This document shows, one piece after another, positions 1-12,390 of a DNA stretch of 64,000 nucleotides. Within the stretch, counting starts at the first letter, position 1, and every line of letters starts with the position of its first letter. Below the pieces are notes generated by a model. The model ran no database searches, had not been told where the DNA came from, and saw only the letters and a list, made by a program, of their open reading frames with translations. Origin of the DNA: Gaeumannomyces sp. JS-464 (taxonomy: Eukaryota > Ascomycota > Sordariomycetes > Magnaporthales > Magnaporthaceae). Where the stretch lies: positions 14,961,501 to 15,025,500 of the forward strand of contig NGZR01000001.1 of assembly GCA_002197995.1 (NCBI GenBank), given 5' to 3'. Both the position numbers and the translations under genes were made by a program.

Positions 1-617
1 ACTGAACTTGCTTGCTGGCGGCGGGTTGGCACCGGCCAAGAAGATTCCATTGGCTGGAAGCCAGGCCACAGGGTCCGAGATGCTGGAGAGCCCGACGAAG
101 GACCCAGGAGCCGACGGCGTCACCAAGATGAAGAAGTACCTCTCGCCTTCAAGACCATCATGGAGACCGAGCTCGATGTGTGTGGCTCCCAGCGGCGAGT
201 CGAAACGTCTAGCCAGGCATCGGCAAGGTCGGCCGTGTTCGTTGTTCTTCAGGTCTGTCAGCAGGGCCCCAGTCGGGCGTTGCGAGGGCAGGCAGGGCAG
301 GCTGTCAGAGCGGGCTGCAGTGTCGGGGGGGGGGGGGGGGGGGGGGGGTCGGGTTTGTCAGTTACGGTAATGGACTATCCAGCAAAGACACGCGTTTCCA
401 AGCCATCCTCACCATCTTCTGCCAGAAGCACAATCTCCCGCAAGCGGGAGCATTGGGATGCGAGATGGCATTGAACCTCGACTGTGGTACTGGGCTTCGA
501 GCGCAGGGCAGCCCACTCCAGTCGCAGCCGAGGAGCACCCCCAACAACCGCGCTCTCGACTTTTAGGTTGCCCATGCGCTGGTGGTCGAGCAGGCGCTGC
601 CCAATCCGGCGTTCCCA
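1..617. other. No supported gene
   Basis: Apart from the poly-G run I see no coding segment with recognisable motifs. The part next to 618 may hold the C-terminal tail or 3' UTR of the GHKL-like gene on the minus strand. Confidence 0.4.
325..348. repeat. 24-nt poly-G run
   Basis: An uninterrupted run of 24 G residues in otherwise unremarkable sequence. A mirror-image 24-nt poly-C run lies at 60,189-60,212. Such runs are rare in fungal DNA and are easily mis-sized by sequencing. Confidence 0.95.
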
Positions 618-2485
618 TCACTTCTTCTGATGCTCCAGAGGTTTCCGAGGCGTCACAGAAAACATGCCAGAGGGCAGCTGGGACATGATTCCGGTGAACA
701 GCTCCGAGACAGTAAGGAAGACAACGTCCTCCTCTGCGGCATCGGCCTCCAAGTCCATCTCTTTGATGGCCTCGTTCAGCGATAGCCATCTATCGTGCAC
801 GCGGAGGCGGGCTGGAGCGAAGGCGCCACGAATTAGGTCAAGGCGACAATTGAGCTTCGGGCCAGAATAGAAGAGCTGACGCCGCAGCTTCCCGGCCTTG
901 ACAAACTGGGGATCAACGTTCTCCGTATATGGGAAGGCTCGCAGGCAGCTGCGGAGAAGACGCTGCACCGCTGCCGCGAAGGAATCGTTGGGCAAGACAT
1001 CAAAACGGGCGAGGCTTCAAAGCGCCGCTGCTCCTCTTCCTTGGCGGTTCGGACCAGGCCATGCCCCCGCAGGATGTCCCAGTATCTCTTCTGCAGCTCG
1101 ACGCCCTCGCGCTCAAGGCCCTCGATGATGTGGCCATGCCTGCTAGTCTGATTTTGAACTGTGAGCCAGAGATCTGAGATGGAAAAGAGAAGGCGAAGGT
1201 CAGCGGGCGAGACAAGTGCAGAGTTACCTTGCCCTTGTCCTCAGCAGAGTAGTACCACTTGCGCGCAAACTGCTCCCCGAAGAGGTAGTCCTTGAGACGT
1301 GCCGCCATTGCGGCCTTCACTGGCTTCAGAGAGGCCGCGAATACGTCCGCGAAGCCAGGCTCGGGCGCGTTCAGTAGGTCACTCAGCTCCTTGACCATCT
1401 CCGGCTTCTTGGTGAGAACACCATTCCAGATTGAAAGCAGCGTGGCCGACTCCTCGCCCGCGCCCGCGACGGACTTTCTCTCGCGTGGGTCGAAGTTGTA
1501 GCCGAGCTTGAGGTTCAAGTTTGTAACGCTCGCAGACCGATTCGGCGTAGACTCCTCCAGCAAGAGCCCTTTGAGATAGAGCTTGCCGCGGAACTGCTCC
1601 ACAGTGAGGAGATCGCCCGCCGGGGTCGAGATGATGTTGTGTTTGGGAGCGCCGCTGAGGAAGAGCGCGATGCCGACCCAGTCGTCGAACTCGTGTCGGC
1701 GGACAAGGGCGCGGTCGACGCGGCCGCCGGACTCGTCGCGGCCCCCACACGCGCCGCCGATGATGAACTTCACGTCGCCGTCCGGGTTGGCCACAAGAGG
1801 GAGCAAGGACTGCGGGCCCACAGCCTGCCTCAAGATGCCACGTTTCCGGCAGCAGACATGCGGGTGAGGCGCGTCACGAGGTGGCCGGTCTTTGTGAAGT
1901 CGAAATTCCAGGTGAAGCCGCCGGAGCGGCACATGACGGCGTGGTTCTGAGGCCCGCGCATCAGAATCAACAGCCCGATCTTGAGCCCTTCGCCATGGGC
2001 GCCGGCCTGCTCCGAGTCGCCCGCCTTGCTCGTGCCGCCGAGGTCGAGGTGCTTGGGGAGTAGGGTCGCGTTGCGGTTGACCACGTCCACAGTCCCCTTG
2101 GCCTCGTCGAAGCGGATGTAGCCCGGCGTCTCTTTCGCAGGGTTTCGGCCGCCGGCTCGCACGGCCCTGTAAAGTATGATTATTTTGCCACCCGGGCCGG
2201 CGCTCTCCTCGCGGGCGACGGAAAAGTTACGGGCGGTTAGATTGAAGGAACTGATGATGCCATCTCGCCTAGGAGACGATGTCAGCGATAGTCTCGCCGC
2301 TAAGGCCCCGACGTAGCAGCACACCAGTTCTGCACAAGCTCGCGAAAAGCCTCTCAAGGTTTCCAGTTGGTGTAGGTTGAACGTAACGACGAGGTGATAG
2401 TCTTCCGGTTGATGATAGAGCGTAGAGTGACTTCTCGGTCATCATCGGAGCTGTCGCCCGCATCGCTTCTACCGACCAGCGACAT
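618..2485 (-). pseudogene. GHKL-type ATPase-domain protein (HATPase-like), broken
   Basis: Family resemblance: large fungal proteins with a GHKL (Hsp90/histidine-kinase-like) ATP-binding fold; their biological role is not established. Seen here: the N-terminal motif FRELVQNWRDGI, whose Asn would be the Bergerat-fold Mg-binding residue, then HLDLGGTSK and the nucleotide-binding AGAHGEGLKIGLLIL. Further on come DVKFIIGGA and TSRHGHIIEGLE. Two introns restore these motifs: 2324-2269 (GTGTGC...CTAG, joining NW to RDGII) and 1227-1148. Start chosen at ATG 2485. Breaks: an in-frame TGA at 2356-2354 just before FRELVQNW, a frame change near 1840-1850 and another near 1005. The coding sense is otherwise well kept, so these may be assembly errors instead of true inactivation. 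The C-terminus is uncertain. No functionally related neighbour is seen. Confidence 0.6.
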
Positions 2486-2842
2486 GGCGCTTTCAGGCGT
2501 TCTTCTCAGGCTTGGAATTTTTTTCTCTACTTCCACCGAGTGAAGCCAGAAGAGAGATATTGAATCGTGGTATGTATTAGAAGCGTGACCGACTTCCACC
2601 CATCATGAATGATAGCAACGGAAATAGATCTGGGGAGTAGATGATAAAGAGAGCGAAACGAGGTAAATCCGAGGGAGTATATGCCTTAGATGTTTCAAGG
2701 AAGAGCCAAGTCGGATTATGAGAGCGCGAGGAGAAGAAAGAGCGTGTGACAGGAAGAAATCCTGGCGAAAAGGATGGAATGTAAAAAGCACAACGATAAA
2801 AAGGGCAGAGTGTTTTAAGGTGTGTCAGTCGGTTGTGTTGGA

Positions 2843-2894
<52 letters not shown>

Positions 2895-3678
2895 AGAGAT
2901 ATGTTAGATGTTTTGGGGTTATGCTCTCTTTGGTTGGCAAATGGGGAAGTCGCGAAAGACAGCGCCTGGGGTTGACAAATTGAGCAAGCGGCTCCTTCTC
3001 TGTGACTGCTTTTGGTCTATCTCCAGACTCCATAGCAAGTTTAAAATCCTGCTGTTATTGCTAGGTCTGGCATCAATCCCTATAGCAACAGACGTGTATA
3101 CTAGAATCTACAACTGGGTTTAACGGTCTTTTCTCCGGCGCAGGTTTTACCGAGGGCGAGTCGGAGTATCGAGACTGTCTGGTCCCTCTTCCCCGTGATG
3201 GCATATTTCGAGCGAAGATGACATGTGTAGCCACATATTTTCCTGTTTCACCCATCACCGATGTAGTGAGACTTGGGGATGGATCGCGCTTTATCGTCTA
3301 TAGTCTGGATTATGTCGGAACTTCTTCTCAAATGGGGAGCCAAGAGGTCAAGCTTGTGCTGAAAAGGCCATGCAGGGCCGCCCACCCCACTTGTGCGCGC
3401 GCCAGGCAACCTGTCAAAGTGGTCGGCAACAAGAAGCGGGGGTGGTAGGATGTGCCGTGGGGAGGCGAGGACTGGCGAATGAGCGGTTCGCACCGACCCC
3501 GAGCAGTCGTAATCCGGGACGAGCTGCAGCCACCATGGCGGGGAGTGAAGGAGATAAAAACCCTTTGCGCCACCAGTCCCGGGCCGGACACGACATGGAA
3601 GTCTCACACATTCGCTACGTCCCTCTCGACCAAAGCTGCTCGAAGCCATACCGCACACTCTAATCAACATAAACGAGT
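2486..3678. other. Intergenic region with GA microsatellite
   Basis: Divergent intergenic space between the GHKL-like gene (-) and the GMC gene (+). It holds a GA microsatellite at about 2845-2899 and no coding segment that I can support. Confidence 0.5.
2845..2899. repeat. (GA)n microsatellite
   Basis: Nearly perfect GA dinucleotide repeat of about 55 nt, with one GG interruption near 2875. Confidence 0.95.
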
Positions 3679-5818
3679 ATGGGGATTTTTAACACTCTTG
3701 CAGGGGGGCTCGATGAAGTCGATCTGATCATCGCGGGAGGTGAGAACGAACCGTTTCAGGGCTATCGGGAGGCTATGAAGGTAGCGAGGGGGAAACTGAT
3801 GGGAAATTCACAGGCGGTGCCGCCGGCTGTGTCATCGCCGGCCGTCTGGCGGCGGCGTCGCCCGAGCTCAGCATCCTGTTGGTGGAAGCCGGGCAGGACA
3901 ACACTGGGAATCCCCTTGTCGAGCAGCCCATCATGTTCTGGAAGAACATGGATCCAGCGCCCAAGACTTCAACGTTTCACGACGGAAATAAGAGCGAAGA
4001 GGCACTGGGCAGGAAGTTTGCGATTGCAACGGGGGGAATCCTGGGCGGAGGGACCAGCGTGAATATGATGGCGTGAGTGGTGCCTTCTGCCTCGAAACTT
4101 CGGCGTGGAGAACCGATCGATTGATAAGCCCATCCGATACCAGATACGCACGCCCCCAGCGACGCGACCTGGACGCGTGGGGGATCCCCGGTTGGACAGC
4201 GGATGACATGATGCCGTACTTTAAAAAGGTTAGCACAACATTGTCCACCCATCTACCCGTCTCCGCGAGCAAGCCGTTTTCTGATGCAGTCTCGCAGTTC
4301 GAGGCATACAACGGACCAGGCCTCGATGCCGTCCACGGCAAGACGGGGCCCATACAGGTCTCGGACGGCTCGTTCCGCAACGAGGCGTTGACGGCCGACT
4401 TCATCAGGGCTGCTGGCGCCTGCGGCTACCCAGAGATCAAGGACGCACAGGACATGTCCTCGGTGAACGGAGCGGCGCCCGCATCGCGCTACATCTCGGC
4501 CTCGGGGGCCCGCCAGGACACGGCCAGCGTCTATGTGCGCCCGCTGCTGCGCGACGGCAAGCACCCCAACCTGCACGTGCTGACGGAGCACCACGTCGTG
4601 CGGGTGCTCTTCGACAGCGAAAAGCGGGCCAGCGGCGTCGAGGTGACGCCCAACCCCCTGCACCAGGAAAGTGCTACTCGCAAGACGCAAGTCGTGCGCG
4701 CACGCAAGCTCGTGGTCGTGTCGGCCGGCGCGTACAGCACGCCGCAGATCCTGGAGCGGTCGGGCGTCGGGCGCGCCGACGTGTTGCAGCGCGCGGGGGT
4801 GCCGCTGGTGGCCGAGGTGGTTTCAGTGGGCGAGAACCTCCAGGACCATCATATCACCATGTGGCCCTACCGGAGCAGCTTCGCGGCTGAGACACTAGGG
4901 ACGGATCTCCTGCTCGGGTCGCCAGAAGTCCTGCAGGAGCGGGCAGTGGCGGGGGACGTGCGGTTTGGATGGAACTGCCAGGAGGCGGTGTGCAAGTTGC
5001 GCCCAACCGGCGCAGAGGCTGCTGCGATCGGCCCGGCCTTCAAGGCCAGGTGGGATGACTACTTCGCCGCTGAGCCTACGAGGCCGCTGGCGTGTTTTGT
5101 CGGTGTCGCGGGGTAGGTTGTAACACCGCAAGTTCTTCAGAAGGCTTGACGCGAAAAGGGAGAAGCACTAACGCGCAGATATCCGATACGGTGTAGCTGC
5201 ATTCCCCTCCCTCCAAACGGCCCGCCATGCGAGCACATCCTGCTGTCAACCTTTACGTGCTACCCCAAGAGTCGCGGCTACATCCACATCACGGGACCCT
5301 CAGTGGCCGACAAGGCGGACCTAGACGCGGCGGTGCTGACCGACGACGGCGCGGACCTCGAGGCCAAGGTGTGGGTGTACAAGAAGGGCCGCGAGATCAT
5401 GCGGCGGCTGTCGCACTACCGCGGCGAGGTGGCGGCGCTGCACCCAGCCTTCCCCGCGGGCTCGTCGGCGTCGTTGGTGACGCTAGCGACGACCGAGCCG
5501 GCGCCCTTCGACCCCGCAGCCGGGGCTGTGCAGGACATAGCGTACAGCACCGAGGACGACGCGGCCATCGCGGCGCAGGTCCGGGCGACGGTGGGGCCGA
5601 TGTGGCACTGTATGGGCACGGCGCGCATGGGATGCAGCATCGGCGACGGCGCGGTGGATGCGGCACTCAACGTGTTCGGGGTCCGGGGCCTAAAGGTGGC
5701 GGACCTGAGCATCGTGCCGGGCAACGTGGCAGGCAACACGACCAGCCTGGCTTTGGCGGTTGGTGAGAAGGCGGCCGATTTGATCGCGGGGGAGTTGGGC
5801 TTCGTTGTGGATCGCTGA
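3679..5818 (+). CDS. GMC oxidoreductase, alcohol-oxidase-like
   Basis: FAD-dependent GMC-family oxidoreductase, closest in style to fungal alcohol/methanol oxidases; expected to oxidise an alcohol and make H2O2. Five exons fit: 3679-3739, 3814-4072, 4144-4228, 4298-5112 and 5179-5818. Splicing rebuilds the N-terminal FAD dinucleotide motif DLIIAGGGAAGCVIAGRL followed by VEAG, then GGILGGGTSVNMMAYARPQR (the GMC signature region), YFKKFEAYNGPG and SAGAYSTPQILERSGVG. The C-terminus has MWHCMGTARMG, holding the catalytic His, and AGNTTSLALAVGEKAADLI, holding the second catalytic Asn/His position. No signal peptide is seen at the ATG chosen (3679), which suggests an intracellular enzyme; a peroxisomal signal is not evident (C-term VDR). 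No frameshift is needed. Substrate is unknown. The exon 4/5 junction is the least certain part. Confidence 0.88.
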
Positions 5819-6952
5819 AAAGGCCGAGCTTCGAAGACAGCGCGAGAATAAGATTGAATTGAATTGGTCCTTTCGGAAGGCGCCAGCCGAGCAAAGTCTG
5901 TGCCATGCGGCCTTCCATCCAGATGACAGTTAACTTTGGTTCAATGGGACGGCCACAGCAGCAGGCGCTGCGATCCGGGCCTCCATGCAGAGCCCTTGCG
6001 TCCATCCGTATTCATGTTTTTGCTGCGACCAAGCATTATCCTCGTCGTGCCGTGCCGGGCCTTCGAGAAGCCGCACGCGCAGGGCGTTGAGAGCTTCAAC
6101 GATGACCACCTACCTACGTGCTTACACGCATCAATGTCTGGCTGGGAACAGGGAAGTTCGGAACCCAGCTGGCGGACATGTTGTCATGGCGCCGCGCTTG
6201 ATGACATCAAGGCCGCTAGAAGGCGACCACTAGTAGCTTGAACGGGCGCCATGTCGACACGGCGCCGCGCCAGAGACATGCGCTACCAGCCAACACGAGA
6301 GACGCCAGCCGAGCCAACCGCCTAGGATCCGAGAGTGTGCAGTTTGCGGTTTCTTAAATGCAGCGCAACAACACGACGATCACGGATCATCACCTACCCA
6401 GCCCCTCCTTCCGCAAGATTCGCTGGCCTCCCATTGCATGCTTTGCGCTGAAAGCACTGTCTTAGATAGGAGGGATAGCACGCCCACCTGCTCGAGTCCC
6501 TACCACTGCAGAACCCGGCAACGCATCCAACGGCTGGGCCAGGCCGAGAACGGGGTCGGGGACCCAAAGTCCGAGGATCACGGAAGTCTGGGCGCTCGGA
6601 GCAACCGTCATCATCAGTTGGTGGGGAGCCTCACCCAACTTGGGTATCCCATCCACCTCGGAGGGTTCACAGTTGGAAAGACTACGGCTGGACTGGCGAC
6701 CCTCGCAAACTGGGCTGACTCGGAGCAGGGCATCAGCGTCTGGTGCCATAGGGTCTTTGTCTCGACCGAGCTCAGGTTATAAGACGGACGCATCTCCAGA
6801 CGAAAGAACCTCCAGCACCCTGCCTCCAAAGTAGCGGCAAGCCTCGAGGCCCCCGCATCTCAGCGATTAGAACAGTTGCATTACGTCGCCAGGGTCTCCC
6901 TTAAATAATATCCACCCATTCATCAACTCGCCTTATAAGGCGACCCTGCAGT
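5819..6952. other. Intergenic, no gene seen
   Basis: About 1.1 kb between two plus-strand genes. Short overlapping open frames only; no domain motif or splice-consistent coding chain found. Presumably holds the 3' end of the GMC transcript and the feruloyl esterase promoter. Confidence 0.5.
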
Positions 6953-8871
6953 ATGTCTGCGCTGGCTTCCTTCGTGGCCTCGGCCGCGGCGCACTTTGGG
7001 AACTTTGTGCCCTGGGTTCCAGGCACCGCCCACCACCCACACCGGCCTCAGTCACCAGGATGGCCTGCCCCAGTACAGCAGCCGGCCTGGAACCGTCCAT
7101 CGAGATCACAATGGAACCCGCATCCATTACCTAAAACTCCACCACTCAACAACGGCACCGCCGTATGCACCCATGACAGCATCACATCCCTCATACAAAC
7201 CTATATCGAGACCGAAGACGCCGTCGCCCTTGCCGTCGAGCGCGCCGTTCGCGTGGCCAACGGCACGTTCGGCGAGGGCCCCAGCAACCGCGCATACCCT
7301 GAGAGTGCCACAAACCTGCCTGAGGTCTGCGCCGTCATAGTCAGGGTAATCAACAACACTGCCAGCGGTGATCTTGCATCGAGGTCCAGCTACCGCTTCG
7401 GACTGTTCCTGCCCACGGCCACCGACTGGAACGGCCGGTTCCTGGCTGTCGGCAACGGTGGTCAGAACGGCGGAATTAACTGGCCTGAGATGGGCCAGGG
7501 CCCGCACTACGGCTTCGCCACCATTTCTACCGACACCGGGCACAGCAGCAACGACGCCGCCGACGGCCTGGTGTGGGCTTTGAACCGCCCGGGCCGTGTT
7601 TTCGACTGGGCTACCGCGCCGTCCGGGGCTCGGTTGCGGTCGCCAAGCAGATCGTCTGGGCTTATTACCACGGCGGCAAGTCCAAAGCCGACATTGATGG
7701 CAGGGAGAAGATGTGGTCCTACTGGTCCGGCTGCTCCACCGGAGGGAGGCAAGGACTGAAAGCCGTCCAGGACGACCCTGACAGCTTCGACGGCGCGCTC
7801 GTGGGGGCCCCGGCCTGGGACACGAGGCATTTGTTCCCCTGGATTTCTAAAATCGGTAGGGACGATCTCCGTGACGACGGCGCTGTCATTTTGGACGTGA
7901 TTGACCCATCCATAATGACCCCACTCGCTGCCCGCGTCCAGCTCCTCTGCGACGCCGCCGACGGTGTGGTCGACGGCATCATCAGCGCCCCCGAGCGCTG
8001 CACCGCCATCAACATGACCCGCCTAGCCTGTCCCGCCGGCACCCCCGACGGCACGCCCGGCTGCCTGACTGAGGAGCAGGCGCGGGTTGTGCGCGACGTG
8101 TGGACCGATTACTTTGTCTCGGACGGCCAGGGCGGCCTGCGCCTAGCCAACAACGGATTCGAGGTCGGCTCGGAGCTACAGTGGTACGTGTTCCTAGGCG
8201 GCACTGCGCCTGCCGACTTCGACACGCAGTTTGAGCGCTACTTCGTGTACAACGAAACGGCCTGGTCGTGGCGGAACTTTTCGAACCAGGTCGTGTTCGA
8301 CAGCGAGCGCATCAACCCGGGCCAGGCGACGGCCGACCACTACGACGTCTCCAAATTCCACGACAGGGGTGGCAAGGTGCTGATGTACCACGGCCTCGCC
8401 GACGGCGTCGTGCCCTCGCGGTCCTCGACGCTGTACTACAACCGCACCCTGGGCGCCATGGGCGGGAGGGAAAGAGTCGACGGCTTCTTGCGGCACTTCC
8501 AGGTCCCCGGGATGCAGCATTGCGCCTTCACGCCCGCGACCGTCAACGCGCCGTGGATGTTTGCGGCCGCGGGGCAGGCGTCGTGGCTGCAGCTGCTCAA
8601 CCCGGCCGTCACGACGCCCGATGTCCGCGCCGGCTGGGGCACACCCGGGTTCAGGGGCGACCCCGAGTACGACGCGCTGCTGAAGTTGATGGCCTGGACT
8701 GAGAAGGGCGAGGCGCCTGACAGTATCAATGCTGTGGCTTACAACGCCGACTGGTCCGTCTACCGCACCAGGAAGCTTTGCCCCTATCCCCTGCGGGCGA
8801 AGCTCACGGGGCTGAACCCGAACGTGGCGAGCAGCTGGACTTGTGTTGGTGATGGTCACGACGGCTGGTAA
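6953..8871 (+). CDS. Tannase / feruloyl esterase family protein
   Basis: Secreted serine esterase of the tannase/feruloyl esterase family, which cleaves ester bonds in gallate tannins or feruloylated plant cell-wall polymers. The chain shows the family core: NGGQNGGINW, then FDWxYRAV(R)GSVAVAKQIV, the nucleophile elbow WSGCSTGGRQG, FDGALVGAPAW, the acid-residue region HGLADGVVPS and the histidine motif FQVPGMQHC. Cys directly before Ser and Cys directly after His match the CS-D-HC arrangement in which a disulfide joins the triad. Length is about 600 residues, usual for the family. The N-terminus MSALASFVASAAA could be a short signal peptide. Odd point: the reading frame breaks near 7606; TGGGCTAC lacks one G relative to the expected Asp-Trp-Gly-Tyr, so two overlapping frames (6953-7759 and 7573-8871) form one protein. 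Single-exon otherwise. Confidence 0.88.
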
Positions 8872-9182
8872 CGACTGATGATTGAACTGTTGTGCTTTTT
8901 ATCCCATATCACATCTACACTGATTGATATCCCTAGAACATCTTCGCTTAGTAGCATCCTATTAGTGTCTTTTTTTTATTAAATTTCTCTCCTAAAGGTC
9001 CTTCAAGGGACCGTCTGCTTTGCTTAAGAAGTGTACAATCCACACGCATATCTGCCACGCCATCTCGCTATCACTCGTCGCCGAGCTGTCGACAGATTGG
9101 TGGTAGCAGATTTCTCCTCGTGCCGTCTTTCCTCAGCCATACATAATGCTGCAAGCCCCTGGCGAGCGGGCTCCTACTACGC

Positions 9183-12100
9183 TCAAGCCTTCGGCTGGCA
9201 TTCTTCAGGCAGCACGAACCGTAAATCCTGCACCAAGCGATTGTCAGTTTTCCGCTTTCAGTTTGTCCGGCTCGCTCCATATAGGGCTCGTGTCTCCAGG
9301 CAGCGAACTCACCTCTAGATTCCCAGACATCCTGTCGTCCCCACCGTCGATCGTGAACTTGGCCAGGCTGCTCTTCTTCTTTTGCAGGTCCATGATGCTC
9401 TATCAAGTAGTCGACGTTAGCACTTCCCAACCGGAGCAGATACCTGACGCCCGGCTGGCAGCGGGAGCCCGTCGGTGAACCGGAGGCGGCGCCTTGTCTT
9501 CGATGTATACTTGCCTTCTCGACCGACCCCCTGACCACGTAGCGCAGCAACAACCACCTCGCGCTCCTGGCCCATGCGGACGGCGCGCGCGATCGCCTGC
9601 TCCTCGACCGACGGGTTCCATTGCGGCTCGACCATGTGGACGCGGTTCGCGGCGGTGATTGTCAATCTTTGGTTCGCGCAGAGGTGATTTGGTGGTCTCG
9701 TCAGCAATTCTACGTTTCCCGTTTTCCCGCCGGTGTTGCATGGGAAAAAGAAATCTGCTTACCCGACCGCACCGCACCCAATGGTCAACAGGATGACTGG
9801 GATCCCTGGGTCGTCGCTGAACGTCTTGATGATGTCGGCCCGGTCCGACGCCTTGACGGCCCCGTCTATGCGCACGTAGCGTATGCGCCTGAGCTCGAGC
9901 AGATGCTGTAGGATGTCGAGGGTTGACGTCCATGAGGAGAAAACGATGCTGATTTGTCGGATTCTTCCGTCAGCAAACAAGGAAAGCTGCCCTTCGCTCT
10001 TCGTACTCGGGCCCGCCTACCTTTTATCCCCCGGTGACCCCTTGATAATGTTGTTCACGACCATGTCCAGCTTTGAAGAATGGCCGGACCGTTCCATTGC
10101 TGAAGGAGTGGTAGGCTGCAGCATATCGACGTCCGTGACACCAGGCGATGCCCCAGATCCCGGCGTCCCTGTCCTGCTGGATGGCGCCGTGCCCAGCCTC
10201 CGCTGACACAGTGAGCAATATTCCTCGCCTGTCGATGCCAGCTCGCCTCCGTCGCACTGCTCGCATGGCCCGTTGTCCAGGTCCTCCTCAATGGTCGCGT
10301 TCTTGGTGGTAGAATCAATGGAGCCAGCGAAATTGGCGCCGGCTCCAGCCAGTTTCTGAAAGGTCCCGTTGTTGCAAAGTCGGCGCAGCTGCATCATCAC
10401 GTCGAACATGATGTTGTATTTTTTGGTCTGGACCGACAGGCCCCGGCCGCCGCCGCCGCTGCCGCTCACCACCTTCTCCATCTTCTTCAGGCATTGCTTT
10501 TCGACGAGTCTACGTTTTGCTTTCTCCTCTGCGGTCTGGTCGACGTATACGACCTCTTCCCTCGCCTTGGGGAGGTCTAGGCATTTTGAGCTCCGACGGA
10601 GGCAGATCGAAGCGAGGAGCGCTCGGAGGTTGCGACAGCGGTCTTTATTGCTTTCAACCCCTAGCAGGTCCAAGATCAGAGACCTGAACTCGGACATTCG
10701 CGCAAATGGCTGGATGTCGAGAAAGTTGACGAGGGTGGCGAGGTCCTTCAAGGAGTTTTGCACTGGTGTCCCGGTCAGGCACCACCTCCGCTGGCTCACG
10801 AGGGCTTTGGCTGCCTTGAATCGCTTGGATGATTGGTTCCGGACCCAGTGGGCTTGTTGGAGGTGTTAGAGGGGATGTTTTAAAAGGTTAGGGGCACATT
10901 CCCGGGTGCAAGCATACCTTCATCAAGCACAATACGATACCATTCTATGTTGTGCAGCACCCGGGCATTCTGGCCCCTCTTGTGGTCCTCTACCACCGTC
11001 GAGTAGGTTGTGAGAACAATGTCGCACCCGCCCGCAAGGAGTGTAGCCGCAGATCTTGCTCGTTTGGGTCCGTGGAACTCCAAGACCACGATGTGTCCCT
11101 CCGATTTGACGTGTCTCAGGACCTCTGTCCGCCACACGTTCATTAGTTGGACAGAAGGAAGAACGACGAGGGTCGGCCCAGGTATCCAGCCCTCGAACGA
11201 CCGGGGTCTTGGGCTGCAAAACTCCTGCTTTCCAGCTTGGTAGCCACGATGGCAGATATGGTGGTCAATGTCTTCCCCATCCCCATAACATCAGCAATGA
11301 TACCGCCCGTCACTGTCCCGACGTTGGTTGGGCTGGCGCCTGTGATAAAGCAGACATTCTCGTTCATGCCGCGGCAGTACTGCGGGTCCTCACGTTTGAG
11401 GATGAACTCGACGCCCTGTCTCTGATGCGGCTTCAGCTCGGTCGCGATGTCGTCGTATTGGGCGTTCCCGGAAAGGTTTCCTGGCGAGAGAGAGGCCATC
11501 ACGTCCTCAATCTCGTCTGATAGAAGTTTTGCTGGCGAGTCTTCCGCGACACCAACTAGATGGGTAATGTACTCCCGCCGGGTCTGGAAGAAATGGGGGT
11601 TCAGGTACTCGACTCCTCTGTCCAGGGCGTATGGATGCTGCAAGTACGCATTCAGGGAGGCCAACTTGTTGCGGACAAGATCTATGCAGCTTTCAGGGCC
11701 TATATATGTTGACGGATACGGGGAAAATGCCCTTATTTTCGCGTTCTTAACTTCCACCGACCGAATCACGGCCTGGAAGAGAATGCCATCGATCCCGTCA
11801 AGCGCATTGAGGAGTCGCCCTGTCACGATGTCGAGAATCCCCAGTCTAGCATCGCCAATCGTATGGACCGCGTAGAAGCCCGAGGAGCCAGGCACTGCCC
11901 GGACAGATGCGCGCAGTTCCCCCGTTTTGGGTAGCAAGGTTTTGGGGAAGGTCGGTCCAACTTGACTTGGCAGTCCAGCCCTTCGCCCATCTTTGGCTGC
12001 CTGTTAGCTCCGATTACTCGCGGATTAGATGCCAGGTAAACTTGCCCTGTCGCCCCCCTGAAGGGGACATCGCACGATTGCGCCAAAGCATATCGCAGAA

Positions 12101-12390
12101 CTGTCGCCAGCGGCGGGCCCAGAGACAACTATGCATGGTGAGGCGGCGTAGGGCGCGTCAATCATTTCCACGTCGCCATTTGTACTTGACAGATTAAGGG
12201 GCGTGCTGAGATTGGAGTCCAGTTGCCACGAGACATTAGAGGCAGCTGGTGACGCTGATGGCGACCGCGGCGAGCGGGCTCTTTTGGGTGATCGGAGTGG
12301 GGCATCGTGATTCTCGTTTTCCCAGGTCCGCTTCGGCGTCCCAGCTGCAGGCGTCTGGTTTGGTGGCTCGATTAGCAACCCGATGTCCAT
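9183..12390 (-). CDS. SNF2-family DNA helicase (Rad5/Rad16-like), zinc-binding insert
   Basis: SWI2/SNF2 ATPase expected to remodel chromatin or act in DNA repair in the nucleus. Exons that join cleanly: 12390-12046, 12000 to about 10918, 10852-10021, 9948-9763, 9666-9515, 9399-9313, 9227-9183. Motifs in order: Walker A ADVMGMGKT, TLVVLPSVQL, DIVLTTYST, DEAH built across the intron at 10917-10853, LTGTPVQNSLKDL, a four-Cys insert (CEQC...CSLC, a reduced zinc-finger compared with a full RING), VFSSWTSTLDILQ, LLTIGCGAVGLTITAANRVH, QWNPSVEEQAIARAVRMGQ, and a C-terminal LQKKKSSLAKFTIDG followed by DLRFVL. Two introns (12045-12001 and 9514-9400) need GC donors in a GCAAGT context. Breaks: a frame change near 11,200-11,230 and one extra base near 9547. 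Convergent with the esterase gene. Confidence 0.85.

Noticed and set aside
3248..3670. 140-codon minus-strand frame upstream of the GMC gene
   Set aside because: No domain, no conserved motif, and it overlaps the probable GMC promoter.
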